64,000 bases of DNA from positions 1 through 64,000 of the forward strand of contig NZ_VJON01000007.1 of the NCBI RefSeq assembly GCF_007556685.1. The letters are read 5' to 3'. Positions 21,234 to 29,825 of this stretch are shown piece after piece. The notes beneath the pieces were generated by a model that saw nothing but the letters and a program-made list of their open reading frames with translations, was not told the origin of the DNA and searched no databases. The first letter of the stretch is position 1, and each line of letters opens with the position of its first letter. Made by a program: the position numbers and the translations under genes. Origin of the DNA: Tepidimonas charontis. GTDB taxonomy: Bacteria; Pseudomonadota; Gammaproteobacteria; Burkholderiales; Burkholderiaceae_C.

Positions 21234-23091
21234 CGGTCTCCGTGTAAATGCTGGTGGTCGCCAGACTCGCGTGACCCAGCAGTTTTTGCACGAGGTTGAC
21301 GGGCACGCCACTGGAGGCCAAATGAGCGCCGCAGGTGTGGCGCAGCCAGTGCACTGTGGCCCGCTCAAAGGCTTTGGCTTCCTGCTCCAAGCCTTGCGCA
21401 ACCAGTTGTTGCGCGGCGTCGTGAAACACCGCCCGCAGCATCTTGTACAGTGCGCTGCCGCTGACCGGCGCCAGGCTGCCAAGCCGGGTGATGAGCGGCG
21501 TGTCGGCAGGGTTGCGAAGTGGGTCGGCATCGAGTCCGCGCCACGTCAGGTATTGGCGCAGTCGATCCACGACCGCCGTGGGGACGGGAACCGCACGCCA
21601 GCGCCCCCCTTTGCCCAGCACCTTGAGCATCCAGCGCACACCCAAATCGTCTTTCAGCGGCATGGTGTAGAGTCGGCCTACGGTGGCATCGACCAACTCC
21701 GACAGGCGCAAGCCCGTGGCGTGAGCAAAGGCAAGCACGAACTGCACCCGCGCCACAGCCTCGCTGGCTGGCATGGCGTCGATGTGGGCCATCAGGTACT
21801 CCCACTGCGCCACAGAGAACACGCGGGACAGCTCGACATCTGGTGGCGCATCCCCGCTTGCCGCTAGCTTGCGCCCCACGGCGCTCCAAGGGTTGAACGC
21901 GCAGTACTGAACCTGCACCAACCATTCGAACAGACTGGAGACAACCGTCAGCGCCTGGCGCACGCTGGTTGCCGACAGCGGGCCATCGAACGGACGCCAC
22001 TCGGGGCTGAAGCGCGGCGTGTTGCGCTTGCCGATCCATGCCGACTGGGGTAGTCGATACGGCCAGTGCTCAGGATCGGTGCGGCCCAGCGCTGAGAGCC
22101 AATCGCGGTAGGCCGCGCAGTCCTCGACGGTGAGGTCGGACAGCGCTTTCTGGCGCTCGATGACCGCCCAAAGCAACAACCGTTCCGCCTCCTTGCGGTA
22201 CGCACGCAGGGTGTGCGGGCTGCCCGACTTGGTGGTCAGCCAAGCATCAATGGCCTGCTGGTCGTTGCCGGCCTGAATCCGGGGTGGTCCAGGATAGCGG
22301 TTGGAAGCCGCTTCGCCCGACAGCGACGAAGGCACGGCCAGCGCCTCGATGGGCACGATGGCCGTCTCCCTGGCGCGTAATGGGACGACTTCTGCTGAGG
22401 GTTTGTGGCGTGCAGGCGCGCAGGCGTAGGAGGGCAGGGGGCCGACCGATGCCTCATAGCCCCGAAGCCACTCGACGATGCGCTGGGCGCCCTTTTCGCC
22501 GAGTTTGGGAACGGTCGTCCACCAGCGCTGGCCCCGCCGACGGATACGCTCGATGAGGTCGGCAATGGTGACGATATTTGCGCCCGCCAAGCGCTCGGCC
22601 AGCGCCTCATCGAACCACGCCGACACGGGGTCAGCGGGCACGGGCTCAGTGGTCAGCAGGCGCTCGATCACGTCCAGGGCGCGCAACTGCCGCTCGATGA
22701 GTCGTTGGCGCTGTCGGGTCTTGCGGTCAAGCACGCTTGGGAACGTCTGCACGTATAGCCGAATGAGCTCGTCCTCGCGGTAGAACCCATCCGGGTCGTG
22801 CGCTTGGCGAAAGTCCTCCAGCGACGGCGGCAACGATACCGCACTCGATGCCGTTCGAGGCGCCAGGTGCAAGCGCAGCAGGCGCGCTTCGCCTTTCTTC
22901 CCATGCCGCAAGGCCGCTTGGCTGAACGTGTCGCGCAACCACGCCAGCGTGGACTTGGCAACCCGCAAATCGAGGCCCGTTTCCAGATACCGATCCGCCA
23001 GCGCCTTGAGCTCAAGGCCCTGAAGCCACCCCCGGTAGAACGCGACGTGGTGTCGCCCGATCCTGCGATCACGGCGCGATCGTTCCATCAC
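21193..23091 (-). CDS. Large tyrosine recombinase with N-terminal DUF3701-like region
   Basis: A 632-residue site-specific recombinase. The first 240 residues carry a helix-hairpin-helix-like region (VPKLGEKGAQRIVEWLRGYE); the catalytic domain at about 440-630 shows HATGLRLSELVDA (first Arg), VLGKGGRWRAVPVP (Lys), VHWLRHTCGAHLA (box II) and LGHASLATTSIYTETDD (nucleophile Tyr). This long form accompanies plasmid/ICE maintenance genes in beta- and gammaproteobacteria. It is coupled to the small gene upstream (ATGA overlap). Possible jobs are dimer resolution or element integration. Confidence 0.88.
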   Translation of the reverse strand: MMERSRRDRRIGRHHVAFYRGWLQGLELKALADRYLETGLDLRVAKSTLAWLRDTFSQAALRHGKKGEARLLRLHLAPRTASSAVSLPPSLEDFRQAHDPDGFYREDELIRLYVQTFPSVLDRKTRQRQRLIERQLRALDVIERLLTTEPVPADPVSAWFDEALAERLAGANIVTIADLIERIRRRGQRWWTTVPKLGEKGAQRIVEWLRGYEASVGPLPSYACAPARHKPSAEVVPLRARETAIVPIEALAVPSSLSGEAASNRYPGPPRIQAGNDQQAIDAWLTTKSGSPHTLRAYRKEAERLLLWAVIERQKALSDLTVEDCAAYRDWLSALGRTDPEHWPYRLPQSAWIGKRNTPRFSPEWRPFDGPLSATSVRQALTVVSSLFEWLVQVQYCAFNPWSAVGRKLAASGDAPPDVELSRVFSVAQWEYLMAHIDAMPASEAVARVQFVLAFAHATGLRLSELVDATVGRLYTMPLKDDLGVRWMLKVLGKGGRWRAVPVPTAVVDRLRQYLTWRGLDADPLRNPADTPLITRLGSLAPVSGSALYKMLRAVFHDAAQQLVAQGLEQEAKAFERATVHWLRHTCGAHLASSGVPVNLVQKLLGHASLATTSIYTETDDERLWIEVESRA

Positions 23092-23342
23092 AAATCCTCG
23101 CCGAGCGACTTGGCAAAGCTCACTGCGCGCCCGGCTCGCACTGGCGCGGTATCGGGAGCCTTTTCGGTTGGGGCTGGGTTGTCGCGCGGACGGGGGGCGG
23201 CACCGGTCGCGAGCGCCGCCAAACCCAGCGTTGCCAGCGTGCGAATGCGCTCCGCCCGCATGCGAGCGGGAATATCCTTCAGTGCCGCGAAGAGCTCGGG
23301 GCTCGATGGCGTCACTGTAAGGACGACGCGAATCCCGCTCAC
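23088..23342 (-). CDS. Hypothetical protein, 84 residues, ParM-linked
   Basis: GTG at 23342 overlaps the stop of the ParM-like remnant (GTGA), and its own stop overlaps the integrase start. Reads VSGIRVVLTVTPSSPELFAA, IPARMRAERIRTLATLGL, then a proline-rich tail. Its size and place, just after an actin-like gene, fit a ParR/StbB-like adaptor (short RHH-type segment SPELFAALKDIPARMRAERI), but that is inference from position. Confidence 0.65.
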   Translation of the reverse strand: MSGIRVVLTVTPSSPELFAALKDIPARMRAERIRTLATLGLAALATGAAPRPRDNPAPTEKAPDTAPVRAGRAVSFAKSLGEDL

Positions 23343-23645
23343 AGCGACATCCCCATCAGCCAAAACCCGCGCGCGTTGGCATAAACCGGCTCCTTGGGGG
23401 AGACGACACGAAGCCGTGGAAATGCGGATTGAATCGCCGCCCGGAAAAACCCCGCCCCACCGCCAACCAGTACGACAAGATCGAATCCGCTGCCTTCCGT
23501 GCGCAATGACTTCAGCAGCGCTTGAGTCACCACGTCGCCAACGGTTTGGGATGCCTGCTCCAGATAGGGGGCTAGTTCCACACGTTGGCCCAACACCAAA
23601 ATGCTGCTCTTGCCTGCACGCATGGCGTTTTCGAGCGCCTCTGTC
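23339..23645 (-). pseudogene. ParM/StbA-like actin ATPase, C-terminal remnant
   Basis: About 100 residues of the C-terminal half of a plasmid-segregation actin: ILVLGQRVELAPYLEQASQT, FDLVVLVGGGAGFFRAAIQS and EPVYANARGFWLMGM, with the second phosphate/adenosine motif VGGGAGFF. The N-terminal ATPase half is missing: homology stops near 23640, where a plus-strand trbC fragment begins. It was the first gene of the parM/small protein/integrase operon; without it partition is presumably lost. Confidence 0.75.
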
Positions 23646-24104
23646 GCAACGGTTGCGCACTTGAGCAAGCCGCAAGCCCCGACCGCGGCGCAGCCCGATC
23701 TTTTGGTGCTCGTCTCCCTGTCCATGCCGAAGCAGGCGCTGGAGCGCATCATCGAGCAAGCCGAACGCGCCGGTGCGACGTTGGTGTTTCGGGGCCTCAA
23801 GGATGGCTCGATGAACCGCATGGGCGAAGAGCTTCAAAAACTCATCGGTCAGCGCAACGTATCCGCCGCCATCCACCCGCCAGCGTTTCAGCAGTTCAGC
23901 GTAACCCGTGTACCGGCGGTGGTGATTGCCGGGGCGGAAGCAGGGGAGGTGCTTGAAAACGGCTGTGCGCGACCGGAGACCTTTGTCAAGGTGACGGGTG
24001 ATGTCACTCTTGACTACGCCTTGGACTACATCGAGCGCAAAAGCCCCGCCTGGGCAGCGTGGGCCAAGCACTATCGCAGCAAGATCGTTGGGGGAATTCG
24101 CTGA
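23601..24104 (+). pseudogene. trbC: TrbC-like F-type pilus assembly protein, N-terminus lost
   Basis: F-type T4SS TrbC: thioredoxin-like periplasmic pilus assembly factor. The recognisable part begins near 23690: DLLVLVSLSMPKQALERIIE, GATLVFRGLKDGSMNRMGEE and RVPAVVIAG, ending SKIVGGIR. The first 30 residues overlap the ParM remnant, have no signal peptide and are not TrbC-like, so the gene is fused to foreign DNA and would not be exported. Its stop overlaps the start of the traN N-part (TGATG), the normal order trbC-traN being kept. Confidence 0.75.
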
Positions 24105-25345
24105 TGCGAGTCATCGTCGCAGTGTTGTCTGGGCTAATGGTCGGAATCGCCGCAGCAGGTACCGATCAAGCGTTTCAGGCTGGCAAGACACTCGGAGCGG
24201 GATCGAGGCAGCAAGCGGCATCGCAAATCAGCGCGGGCAGCGCCACGGGCAAGGTGCCATCGTATGGAGCAAGCGCGCCTGAAACCAATTACTTCCAAGG
24301 CGGACGAGGCGAGCTGTCGGGTCACGGAATCACCAAGATGCAGACCTGCGCGACGGCCACGCCGGATTCCGATCCCATCAAGCGCCAGGAATGCGAAGCC
24401 GTCAACTTTCTAGCTCGCAACCCCAACACCCGCCCGCAGTTCGACCTGAGCAACAACCCGATGTTCGCTAGAGCGAAGAACATCCGCAACAACGCGGAAA
24501 ACATCTTCGCCTCACTCGGCATGGGCGGCACGGGCAGCACCACGCAATGTGTGCCGCGCACCATCACGACCCCCGCCCAATACAGCACGGACACATGTTC
24601 GTCGATCCGCGAGGTTGGGGAACAGCAATGCACGATGGGGCGGGTCATCAAGATTGATGCTGACTCAAACTTCCAATGCGATCAGACCATCAACGCATAC
24701 GAAACGCTGAAGTGCAGAAGGACTTATGAAGTCAGTTGTACCGGCGGCGGTACAGGATGCGCTCCATCCGGCATAAATACTGGAACAGCGACGATCAGCG
24801 GTTTTGGACGAATTTTGCTCCATCAAGCTGGAAATAACTATTGGTACCTCTCTGCTGGCACGATAGCGCCGGACGGATCATGGATAAACAACTACATGTT
24901 CAGTGGCACATTCCTTCAAATCTTTCAGTCGGATATATATTTTGATATAACGAACAAGGACAATATTGCGACGTTTTTTCTGGATCAGATTTTATATGAC
25001 GACAACATCGCGGTTTGGTTGAATGGCAACCTCATTTATCACAGCACCGGCGGAAATGACTTCAATTACTGCACTGTTACGGAAGATGGCATTACCTATC
25101 AACATATAACTGACGGGCGAACATGCAGCAGTAGTTTTTTTGGAGGCGGGTCCAATATTTACTCTTACGGAGGGGCGGAACTGAAACATCTGCTGGTAAA
25201 TGGGACAAATCATGTCCGACTAAAGCTGGTTGTAGGAAAGAACGGCGACGGAATCGTCCGATTCAAAACATTGGCATACTGCCCCTTGAATTGCAGCGCG
25301 ATTCTGCGAAATGGCTGTGCAGGTCTTGAGGCGAGGGCACGATAA
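24104..25345 (+). CDS. traN: TraN-like mating-pair stabilisation protein, N-part
   Basis: A 413-residue exported protein that matches the front half of F-type TraN: signal peptide MRVIVAVLSGLMVGIAAAG, conserved base-domain stretches (ASAPETNYFQGG, TPDSDPIKRQECEAVNFLAR, ARAKNIRNNAENIF) and cysteine-rich pieces (QCDQTINAYETLKCRR). Residues about 220-390 are a separate domain with IAVWLNGNLIYHSTGG and LLVNGTNHVRLKLVVG, like a galactose-binding/jelly-roll tip, coded by strikingly AT-rich DNA. TraN sits in the donor outer membrane and grips receptors on the recipient. The gene ends here, and a second traN-like gene with its own signal peptide follows with overlap. Confidence 0.8.
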   Translation: MRVIVAVLSGLMVGIAAAGTDQAFQAGKTLGAGSRQQAASQISAGSATGKVPSYGASAPETNYFQGGRGELSGHGITKMQTCATATPDSDPIKRQECEAVNFLARNPNTRPQFDLSNNPMFARAKNIRNNAENIFASLGMGGTGSTTQCVPRTITTPAQYSTDTCSSIREVGEQQCTMGRVIKIDADSNFQCDQTINAYETLKCRRTYEVSCTGGGTGCAPSGINTGTATISGFGRILLHQAGNNYWYLSAGTIAPDGSWINNYMFSGTFLQIFQSDIYFDITNKDNIATFFLDQILYDDNIAVWLNGNLIYHSTGGNDFNYCTVTEDGITYQHITDGRTCSSSFFGGGSNIYSYGGAELKHLLVNGTNHVRLKLVVGKNGDGIVRFKTLAYCPLNCSAILRNGCAGLEARAR

Positions 25346-26958
25346 TGTTTCGCTTGCTAGGCTTGGTGTTCGTGTTGATCGTTTCATGGGGCAGCGCCAT
25401 TGCTGGCGACTGCAAGCGCACCGGTTCTGTGTGCGTAGATTCTACTCCGTGCAAGACGATTTCTGGCGCACAGGTTTGTTTGTCGCAATTGAATATCTCG
25501 TGTTGGGAATACGAGGATACTTACACCTGCCTCAAGCCCAACGCAATCAACTACTGCCAACCCTTGATCAATGCTGGTTGCTGGCAGACAAATTCAACAT
25601 GTGCCCAGTGGGACAGCATCCTGGGCTCAGGCTGCATGAAATATACGCAGACCTATCGTTGTAGCGATCCGTCGCAACCAACGCCGCCAAACACGATCCG
25701 TCTCGATGATACCTATACGCTCATATCGAGCAATTACGATCCAGGCCCATGCCAGTCGCTCGACACGAATACCAACTGTCAAATCGCGGAGAGCAGATGT
25801 GTATCGACCACTCCGCCGTTTCCCCTGCCACCAGGCATCAGTCCATCGCAGGTCGCTCCCGATGGCTGCTATCAGAAGCAGAACACCTATGCGTGCCTGA
25901 CCGGTCGCGTAGATTCGTCTGACTGCGATAGCTACTCGACCAATCCAAGCTGCACCCTGCAATCGACGCAGCCCTGTGCCCCTGAAGACGTGGTTGCGGG
26001 CAAGTGCATCGATGAGAAAAAAACATATCGATGCGTGTCGCGGCCCGAGCAAAGCACGACCGTGACCGATTGCTCGGGCCAGGCGTTCTGCAGGGACGGC
26101 CAATGCTTTGATACTGGCTACGAGAATGACGACGATTTCGCCAAGGCAATCACCGCGATGGAAGCCGCCAGGCAGGCCGGGACATACATGGACCCCAATT
26201 CGCTGGAGATTTTCAAGGGCTTCGACTCACGATGCAAGGTCAAGCTATTTGGACTGGTCAACTGCTGCAAGAAAAAAAGCGGTGGCGCCGGCATGAGTAA
26301 CGCATCGATGGCGCTTGGGGCTGCGGTGCAGGGAGCCAAGTTTTTTGGGTCGCCGTATGTGTACGATGCAATGTTCGCGTCTGACATACCGTTTCTCGTC
26401 AATCGCGCCATTGATGCGTGGAGCGCGACCGCGTGGACATCGACCGCCAGCTTTTATGGGGTGACGTTCTCCTATTCGGCGACGGCGGGGTTGCAATTTG
26501 TTAGCTTTGATCCGGTGTCCTTCGCTATCCAGGTCGGGCTCATGATCCTGCAAGACATCTTGAGTTGCGATCAAAGCGAGCAAATTCTTGCGCTGAGGCG
26601 CGGGCAAAACCTGTGCGTCGAGATTGGTGATTATTGTTCGAAGCGTTTGCCAATCGTGAAAACCTGTATCGAGAAAACGAAATCGTATTGCTGCTACAAC
26701 AGCCGACTTGCTCGGATCATCAACGTTCAAGGTCGTGCTCAGATCGGTAAGTCGTGGGGCAACCCAAGGAATCCAGATTGTTCTGGATTCACGCCCGCCG
26801 AGTTCGAGCGGCTGGACTTCTCACAAATGGACCTGTCAGAGTTCATGGCCGAGGTGATGGCAAACGTGAAGATGCCGGATGTGGGCGCAATGGGGCAGGG
26901 CGTACAATCAGAGGTGCAGCGTCGAGTCCAAAACTACTATCAGCGGGGAAGCCAGTAA
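25345..26958 (+). CDS. TraN-like mating-pair stabilisation protein, C-part
   Basis: A 537-residue cysteine-rich exported protein: signal peptide FRLLGLVFVLIVSWGSAIAG, many repeated cysteine units (SCWEYEDTYTC, GCMKYTQTYRC, GCYQKQNTYAC, KCIDEKKTYRC), then the conserved TraN C-terminal region (CRDGQCFDTGYENDDDFAKA, DILSCDQSEQILALRRGQNL, SYCCYNSRLARIINVQGRAQ, CSGFTPAEFERLDFSQMDLS). This corresponds to the back half of a normal one-piece TraN. Overlaps the N-part gene by one base (TAATG). Suggests a two-subunit TraN, or a gene split by the gain of a signal peptide. Confidence 0.82.
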   Translation: MFRLLGLVFVLIVSWGSAIAGDCKRTGSVCVDSTPCKTISGAQVCLSQLNISCWEYEDTYTCLKPNAINYCQPLINAGCWQTNSTCAQWDSILGSGCMKYTQTYRCSDPSQPTPPNTIRLDDTYTLISSNYDPGPCQSLDTNTNCQIAESRCVSTTPPFPLPPGISPSQVAPDGCYQKQNTYACLTGRVDSSDCDSYSTNPSCTLQSTQPCAPEDVVAGKCIDEKKTYRCVSRPEQSTTVTDCSGQAFCRDGQCFDTGYENDDDFAKAITAMEAARQAGTYMDPNSLEIFKGFDSRCKVKLFGLVNCCKKKSGGAGMSNASMALGAAVQGAKFFGSPYVYDAMFASDIPFLVNRAIDAWSATAWTSTASFYGVTFSYSATAGLQFVSFDPVSFAIQVGLMILQDILSCDQSEQILALRRGQNLCVEIGDYCSKRLPIVKTCIEKTKSYCCYNSRLARIINVQGRAQIGKSWGNPRNPDCSGFTPAEFERLDFSQMDLSEFMAEVMANVKMPDVGAMGQGVQSEVQRRVQNYYQRGSQ

Positions 26959-27713
26959 TGCCAAGGATCGGTGCCCTTCTTTGTTTGGTCGTGGCCGCAT
27001 CCGGTGCTGCGCATGCACAGGGAGAGAACGACACGTCCACGGCCTACGAAGGGCCTCCCGTCACCATGCTGCGAGACGGGGGCCTCGGGGCCATCGACCT
27101 GGCAGGAAAGCGCGCCTACGTCGAGTTCCAAAACAGCCCCAGGCTCTCGACACTTCTCGCGCGCCGTGCACAGTCGCTCGGCGCGGTTGTCGTGACGACC
27201 GGCAGTGAAGCAGACGTTTGGATAGAGGCGAAAGGCGAGTTCAAGGCCGCACGCGAGTATGGAAACCGGCGCGCGCATGCCGATGTCGGCGAGGTATTCG
27301 AGAAGGCGGGGGCCGTACAGACGACAGGGCTGCGTCAAGACGTGATGTTTTCTCATGGAGGGGCAGCGCTCGATGCGGCGCAAGCCACAGTTGCGGCGAA
27401 CCTTCTGAGCGCCGTTGCAGATGCGAGCGGTTTTCGCGGATGGTTCAACAACCTGGTCGCGGGCGATCCTGATGGATTCTGCTTCCGGGGCTGCGAGTAC
27501 AAGCAGACAGCCGCCATCACGCTGACGGTGCGGCAGGCCAGCGGAGCGCCCGTGGGATCGCTATCAGTGGCGGCCTCGACATCGGACAGGAAGCTGTTGC
27601 CACTGCCGCTCGTCGAGGCGGCACTGGCGGAGGCGCTCGGCGAGCTGGATCGCGCATACGCCTCGCCGCCTTCTGCAGCAAGTGGCCGGGAGCCCAATGG
27701 AGTAGAGAAATAA
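26958..27713 (+). CDS. Exported hypothetical protein, conjugation-linked
   Basis: A 251-residue protein with signal peptide (MPRIGALLCLVVAASGAAHA) starting at the ATG overlapping the traN stop (TAATG). Contains LAGKRAYVEFQNSPRLSTLL and VFEKAGAVQTTGLRQDVMF, then a possible surface domain with cysteines (GFCFRGCEYK). Pattern resembles outer-membrane-associated lipoprotein-like proteins but there is no lipobox cysteine. Probably secreted to the periplasm or outer membrane with the transfer apparatus; not a recognised Tra protein. Confidence 0.65.
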   Translation: MPRIGALLCLVVAASGAAHAQGENDTSTAYEGPPVTMLRDGGLGAIDLAGKRAYVEFQNSPRLSTLLARRAQSLGAVVVTTGSEADVWIEAKGEFKAAREYGNRRAHADVGEVFEKAGAVQTTGLRQDVMFSHGGAALDAAQATVAANLLSAVADASGFRGWFNNLVAGDPDGFCFRGCEYKQTAAITLTVRQASGAPVGSLSVAASTSDRKLLPLPLVEAALAEALGELDRAYASPPSAASGREPNGVEK

Positions 27714-28147
27714 TGGTCAACGCTTATCGCGTGATCGCATGCGCTGCGGCGCTCGCATGCGTCGCAACTCTGGCAAAGGCCGCCCAGTACGACAGCCCCA
27801 AAGCCCTGCTCATACAGGCCATCGATGCGCCCGACGGCAAGGCCAGCGGAGAAATCGTGGGGCCGGTGGCGGAGCGGTTCCGACAGGCGACCGGCTCCAG
27901 CGCCCCCGTTCTTGCCGATGTCAGCACCATCAAGAGCTTTCAACAGGAAGGATGCAAGCGACTCCAGCTTCGCTTGCGGCAAGGCGGTGTGACAGGCAAG
28001 GATGGTAAACAAGGGGAAGTCGTGTTCAGCTACGACCTCAACCTGTGCCGGGACGGTACGCCGCCAACCGAAGGAATGGACCTGGAAAGGGTCGGGAAAG
28101 TGCTGGGCTCGGCTGGTGTCGCCGAGGGGTTCGAGCGGCTCAAATAG
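27713..28147 (+). CDS. Exported hypothetical protein, 144 residues
   Basis: Follows the previous gene with an overlapping stop/start (TAATG). Signal peptide VIACAAALACVATLAKAAQ, then PKALLIQAIDAPDGKASGEI and GCKRLQLRLRQGG ... LNLCRDGTPP with two cysteines that may form a disulphide. Unknown function; last gene of the F-type fragment. Homology to mobile DNA ends here, where an IS607-type remnant starts. Confidence 0.65.
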   Translation: MVNAYRVIACAAALACVATLAKAAQYDSPKALLIQAIDAPDGKASGEIVGPVAERFRQATGSSAPVLADVSTIKSFQQEGCKRLQLRLRQGGVTGKDGKQGEVVFSYDLNLCRDGTPPTEGMDLERVGKVLGSAGVAEGFERLK

Positions 28148-28193
28148 AAGTTGACCGGGTGCGCGGCTTCGTCCAGAGTAATTCCGCGCACCG

Positions 28194-28395
28194 GAGACGC
28201 CGCGCCGCACCATCGCCTACGCGCGGGTTTCCAGCCACGACCAGAAGGACGACCTGGAGCGGCAAAAGCAGGTGCTCGAACTCTACTGCGCCCGCCAAGG
28301 CTGGACGTTCGAGGTGATCGCCAATCTCGGCTCGGGCATGAACGACCACAAGAAGGGCTTGAAGCGCCTGCTCGATGCGATCATCACCGAGTGCC
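28194..28395 (+). pseudogene. IS607-family serine recombinase fragment
   Basis: Internal fragment of a TnpA/resolvase of IS607 type: RRTIAYARVSSHDQKDDLER, LELYCARQGWTFEVIANLGS and HKKGLKRLLDAIIT, including the active-site serine in ARVSS. Both the N-terminal DNA-binding part and the C-terminal half are missing, so it is inactive. Confidence 0.8.
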
Positions 28396-28456
28396 AAAGG
28401 CACTGGACTCATACAACGGTCTTGCCAAAGTTTGCCAAAGAACCCATACTTGCACC

Positions 28457-28708
28457 ATGAGTACGATGAACATCTCCCTCCCCGAGACCCTGAAGGCCTT
28501 CGTGGATGAGCAGGTCAGCCGGCGCGGCTACGGCACGAGCAGCGAGTACGTGCGCGAGTTGATCCGCAAGGACCAGGATCGCCTACAACTGCGTGGCTTG
28601 CTGTTGGCCGGTGCGGCATCCAACCCGGCGACACCCGCCGATGCTGGCTACTTCGATGGTCTGCGGGATCGGGTGCGCAAGGCTGCCAACACCAACGCCA
28701 AGGCGTGA
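28457..28708 (+). CDS. parD: ParD-family antitoxin
   Basis: An 83-residue ribbon-helix-helix antitoxin: MNISLPETLKAFVDEQVSRR, GYGTSSEYVRELIRKDQDR, then the toxin-binding tail with ADAGYFDGLRDRV. Classic ParD. The ATG at 28457 is preceded by the direct repeat TTGCCAAAG TTTGCCAAAG (28422-28440), a possible operator. Overlaps the toxin start (GTGA). Confidence 0.9.
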   Translation: MSTMNISLPETLKAFVDEQVSRRGYGTSSEYVRELIRKDQDRLQLRGLLLAGAASNPATPADAGYFDGLRDRVRKAANTNAKA

Positions 28709-29034
28709 AGCGCAAACCAGTCGTCCCGCGTGAGCAGGCCAACCGCGATGTCGATGAGGCCATTGCCCACTATCTGACGCAAGCCAATGCGGCCGTGGCG
28801 CTTGGCTTCATTGATGCACTGGAGAAGGCCTACAGCCACATCGCCCGCCATCCGGCAACGGGCTCTCCCCGCTACGCGCACGAACTCAACTTGCCCGGCC
28901 TGCGCGCCTGGCCACTCACGCGATACCCGTACCTCGTGTTTTACGTCGAGCGCCCCGATCACATCGACGTCTGGCGCGTACTGCACGGCCAGCGGGACAT
29001 CCCAGCGTGGATGCAGGCGCCTGACACCGTGTGA
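28705..29034 (+). CDS. parE: ParE-family toxin
   Basis: A 109-residue RelE/ParE-superfamily toxin, GTG start at 28705 overlapping parD. Motifs: REQANRDVDEAIAHYLTQAN, ATGSPRYAHELNLPGLRAWP and LVFYVERPDHIDVWRVLHGQ with the conserved arginine. Target would be DNA gyrase by family analogy. Full length, so this pair may be functional and has probably kept this decayed segment in place. Confidence 0.9.
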   Translation: MKRKPVVPREQANRDVDEAIAHYLTQANAAVALGFIDALEKAYSHIARHPATGSPRYAHELNLPGLRAWPLTRYPYLVFYVERPDHIDVWRVLHGQRDIPAWMQAPDTV

Positions 29035-29036
29035 TG

Positions 29037-29180
29037 GTCGCACCGCCGATAGACATGTGTGCGCTCGTCGGTGTAGACCATATCGCCGAGCATCTGGGTG
29101 TCACGCGCGACTCGATCTACCGCTGGATCGACCGCAAGCACCTGCCCGCGCAACGGGTTGGGTGGCTGTGGTGGTTCAAA
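29037..29180 (+). pseudogene. Excisionase-type HTH fragment
   Basis: Reads IAEHLGVTRDSIYRWIDRKH then LPAQRVGWLWWFKEG, the front of a small helix-turn-helix/excisionase protein, after which homology changes abruptly to a HigB-type toxin tail in another frame. Truncated by recombination. Confidence 0.6.
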
Positions 29181-29295
29181 GAGGGTGTTCCGGGAGATGG
29201 CAAAGGAACTGTTGGGTTTCGATGACCGGCAACTGGCGACCGCTCTGATGGCGGGCGAGATCGTGGAGGTGCGTCATGGCAACGACGAAGCGTAA
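29176..29295 (+). pseudogene. HigB-type toxin, C-terminal remnant
   Basis: The last 38 or so residues (MAKELLGFDDRQLATALMAG, then EIVEVRHGNDEA) align with the end of the intact toxin at 46747-47130. The N-terminal two thirds are missing. Overlaps the antitoxin start as in the intact pair. Confidence 0.65.
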
Positions 29296-29595
29296 GAGTC
29301 GAATGCTGGATGAAATGCACGAGACCGCGCGTGGGCTGTACAGCGCAGGACTGATCAGCAAGCGCCGTATGGGCGAGTTCGATGCGCTGTGCCATCTCGA
29401 TGTCCACGAGATGTCCCCGCAAAGATCAAGTCCCTGCGTGAGCGGGCGCGTATCAGCCAGGCCGTGCTCGCCGCCGTGCTGAACACCAGCCTGTCAACGG
29501 TGCAGAAGTGGGAGGTGGGTGACAAGAAGCCCAGTGGTCCGTCCTTGAAACTTCTCAACCTGATCGAACGCAAGGGGCTTGAAGCCGTGCTGTAG
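29276..29595 (+). pseudogene. HigA-type antitoxin, frameshifted
   Basis: The first frame reads KRKSRMLDEMHETARGLYSA up to VHEMSP; the second continues AKIKSLRERARISQAVLAAV and KWEVGDKKPSGPSLKLLNLI, an XRE-type helix-turn-helix. One base (a G) is missing near 29416. Strong similarity to the intact antitoxin at 47114-47437 shows what the full protein was. Confidence 0.75.
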
Positions 29596-29746
29596 GCTAA
29601 ACCAGATGGACGAGCCGCCCTGCGCGGGAGGGCAGGGGAGGATTCAAGTGAAGGTTGGCGGGTGCGCTTGGCAACATACAGCAGCGACAGGCATCGGCAA
29701 GGGGATGATTCGCAATGGTACTTTTGCTGGTATCCGGTTATGCCAG
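29500..29746. repeat. higA tail plus att-like sequence, copy A
   Basis: Resembles 31981-32245 throughout: the end of higA, then GTGAAGGTTGGCGGGTGCG and GGGGATGATTCGCAATGGTA then CTTTTGCTGGTATC. The two copies are about 2.5 kb apart in direct orientation, enclosing tacAT, relBE and IS fragments. The rest of 29596-29825 has no gene. Confidence 0.55.
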
Positions 29747-29825
29747 CAGAGTAATGTTCATACGAATCAATATCTTACGTTTCTAATCAATAAAAGCACG
29801 CAGGGTCACTGTGCGTACATTGGCG

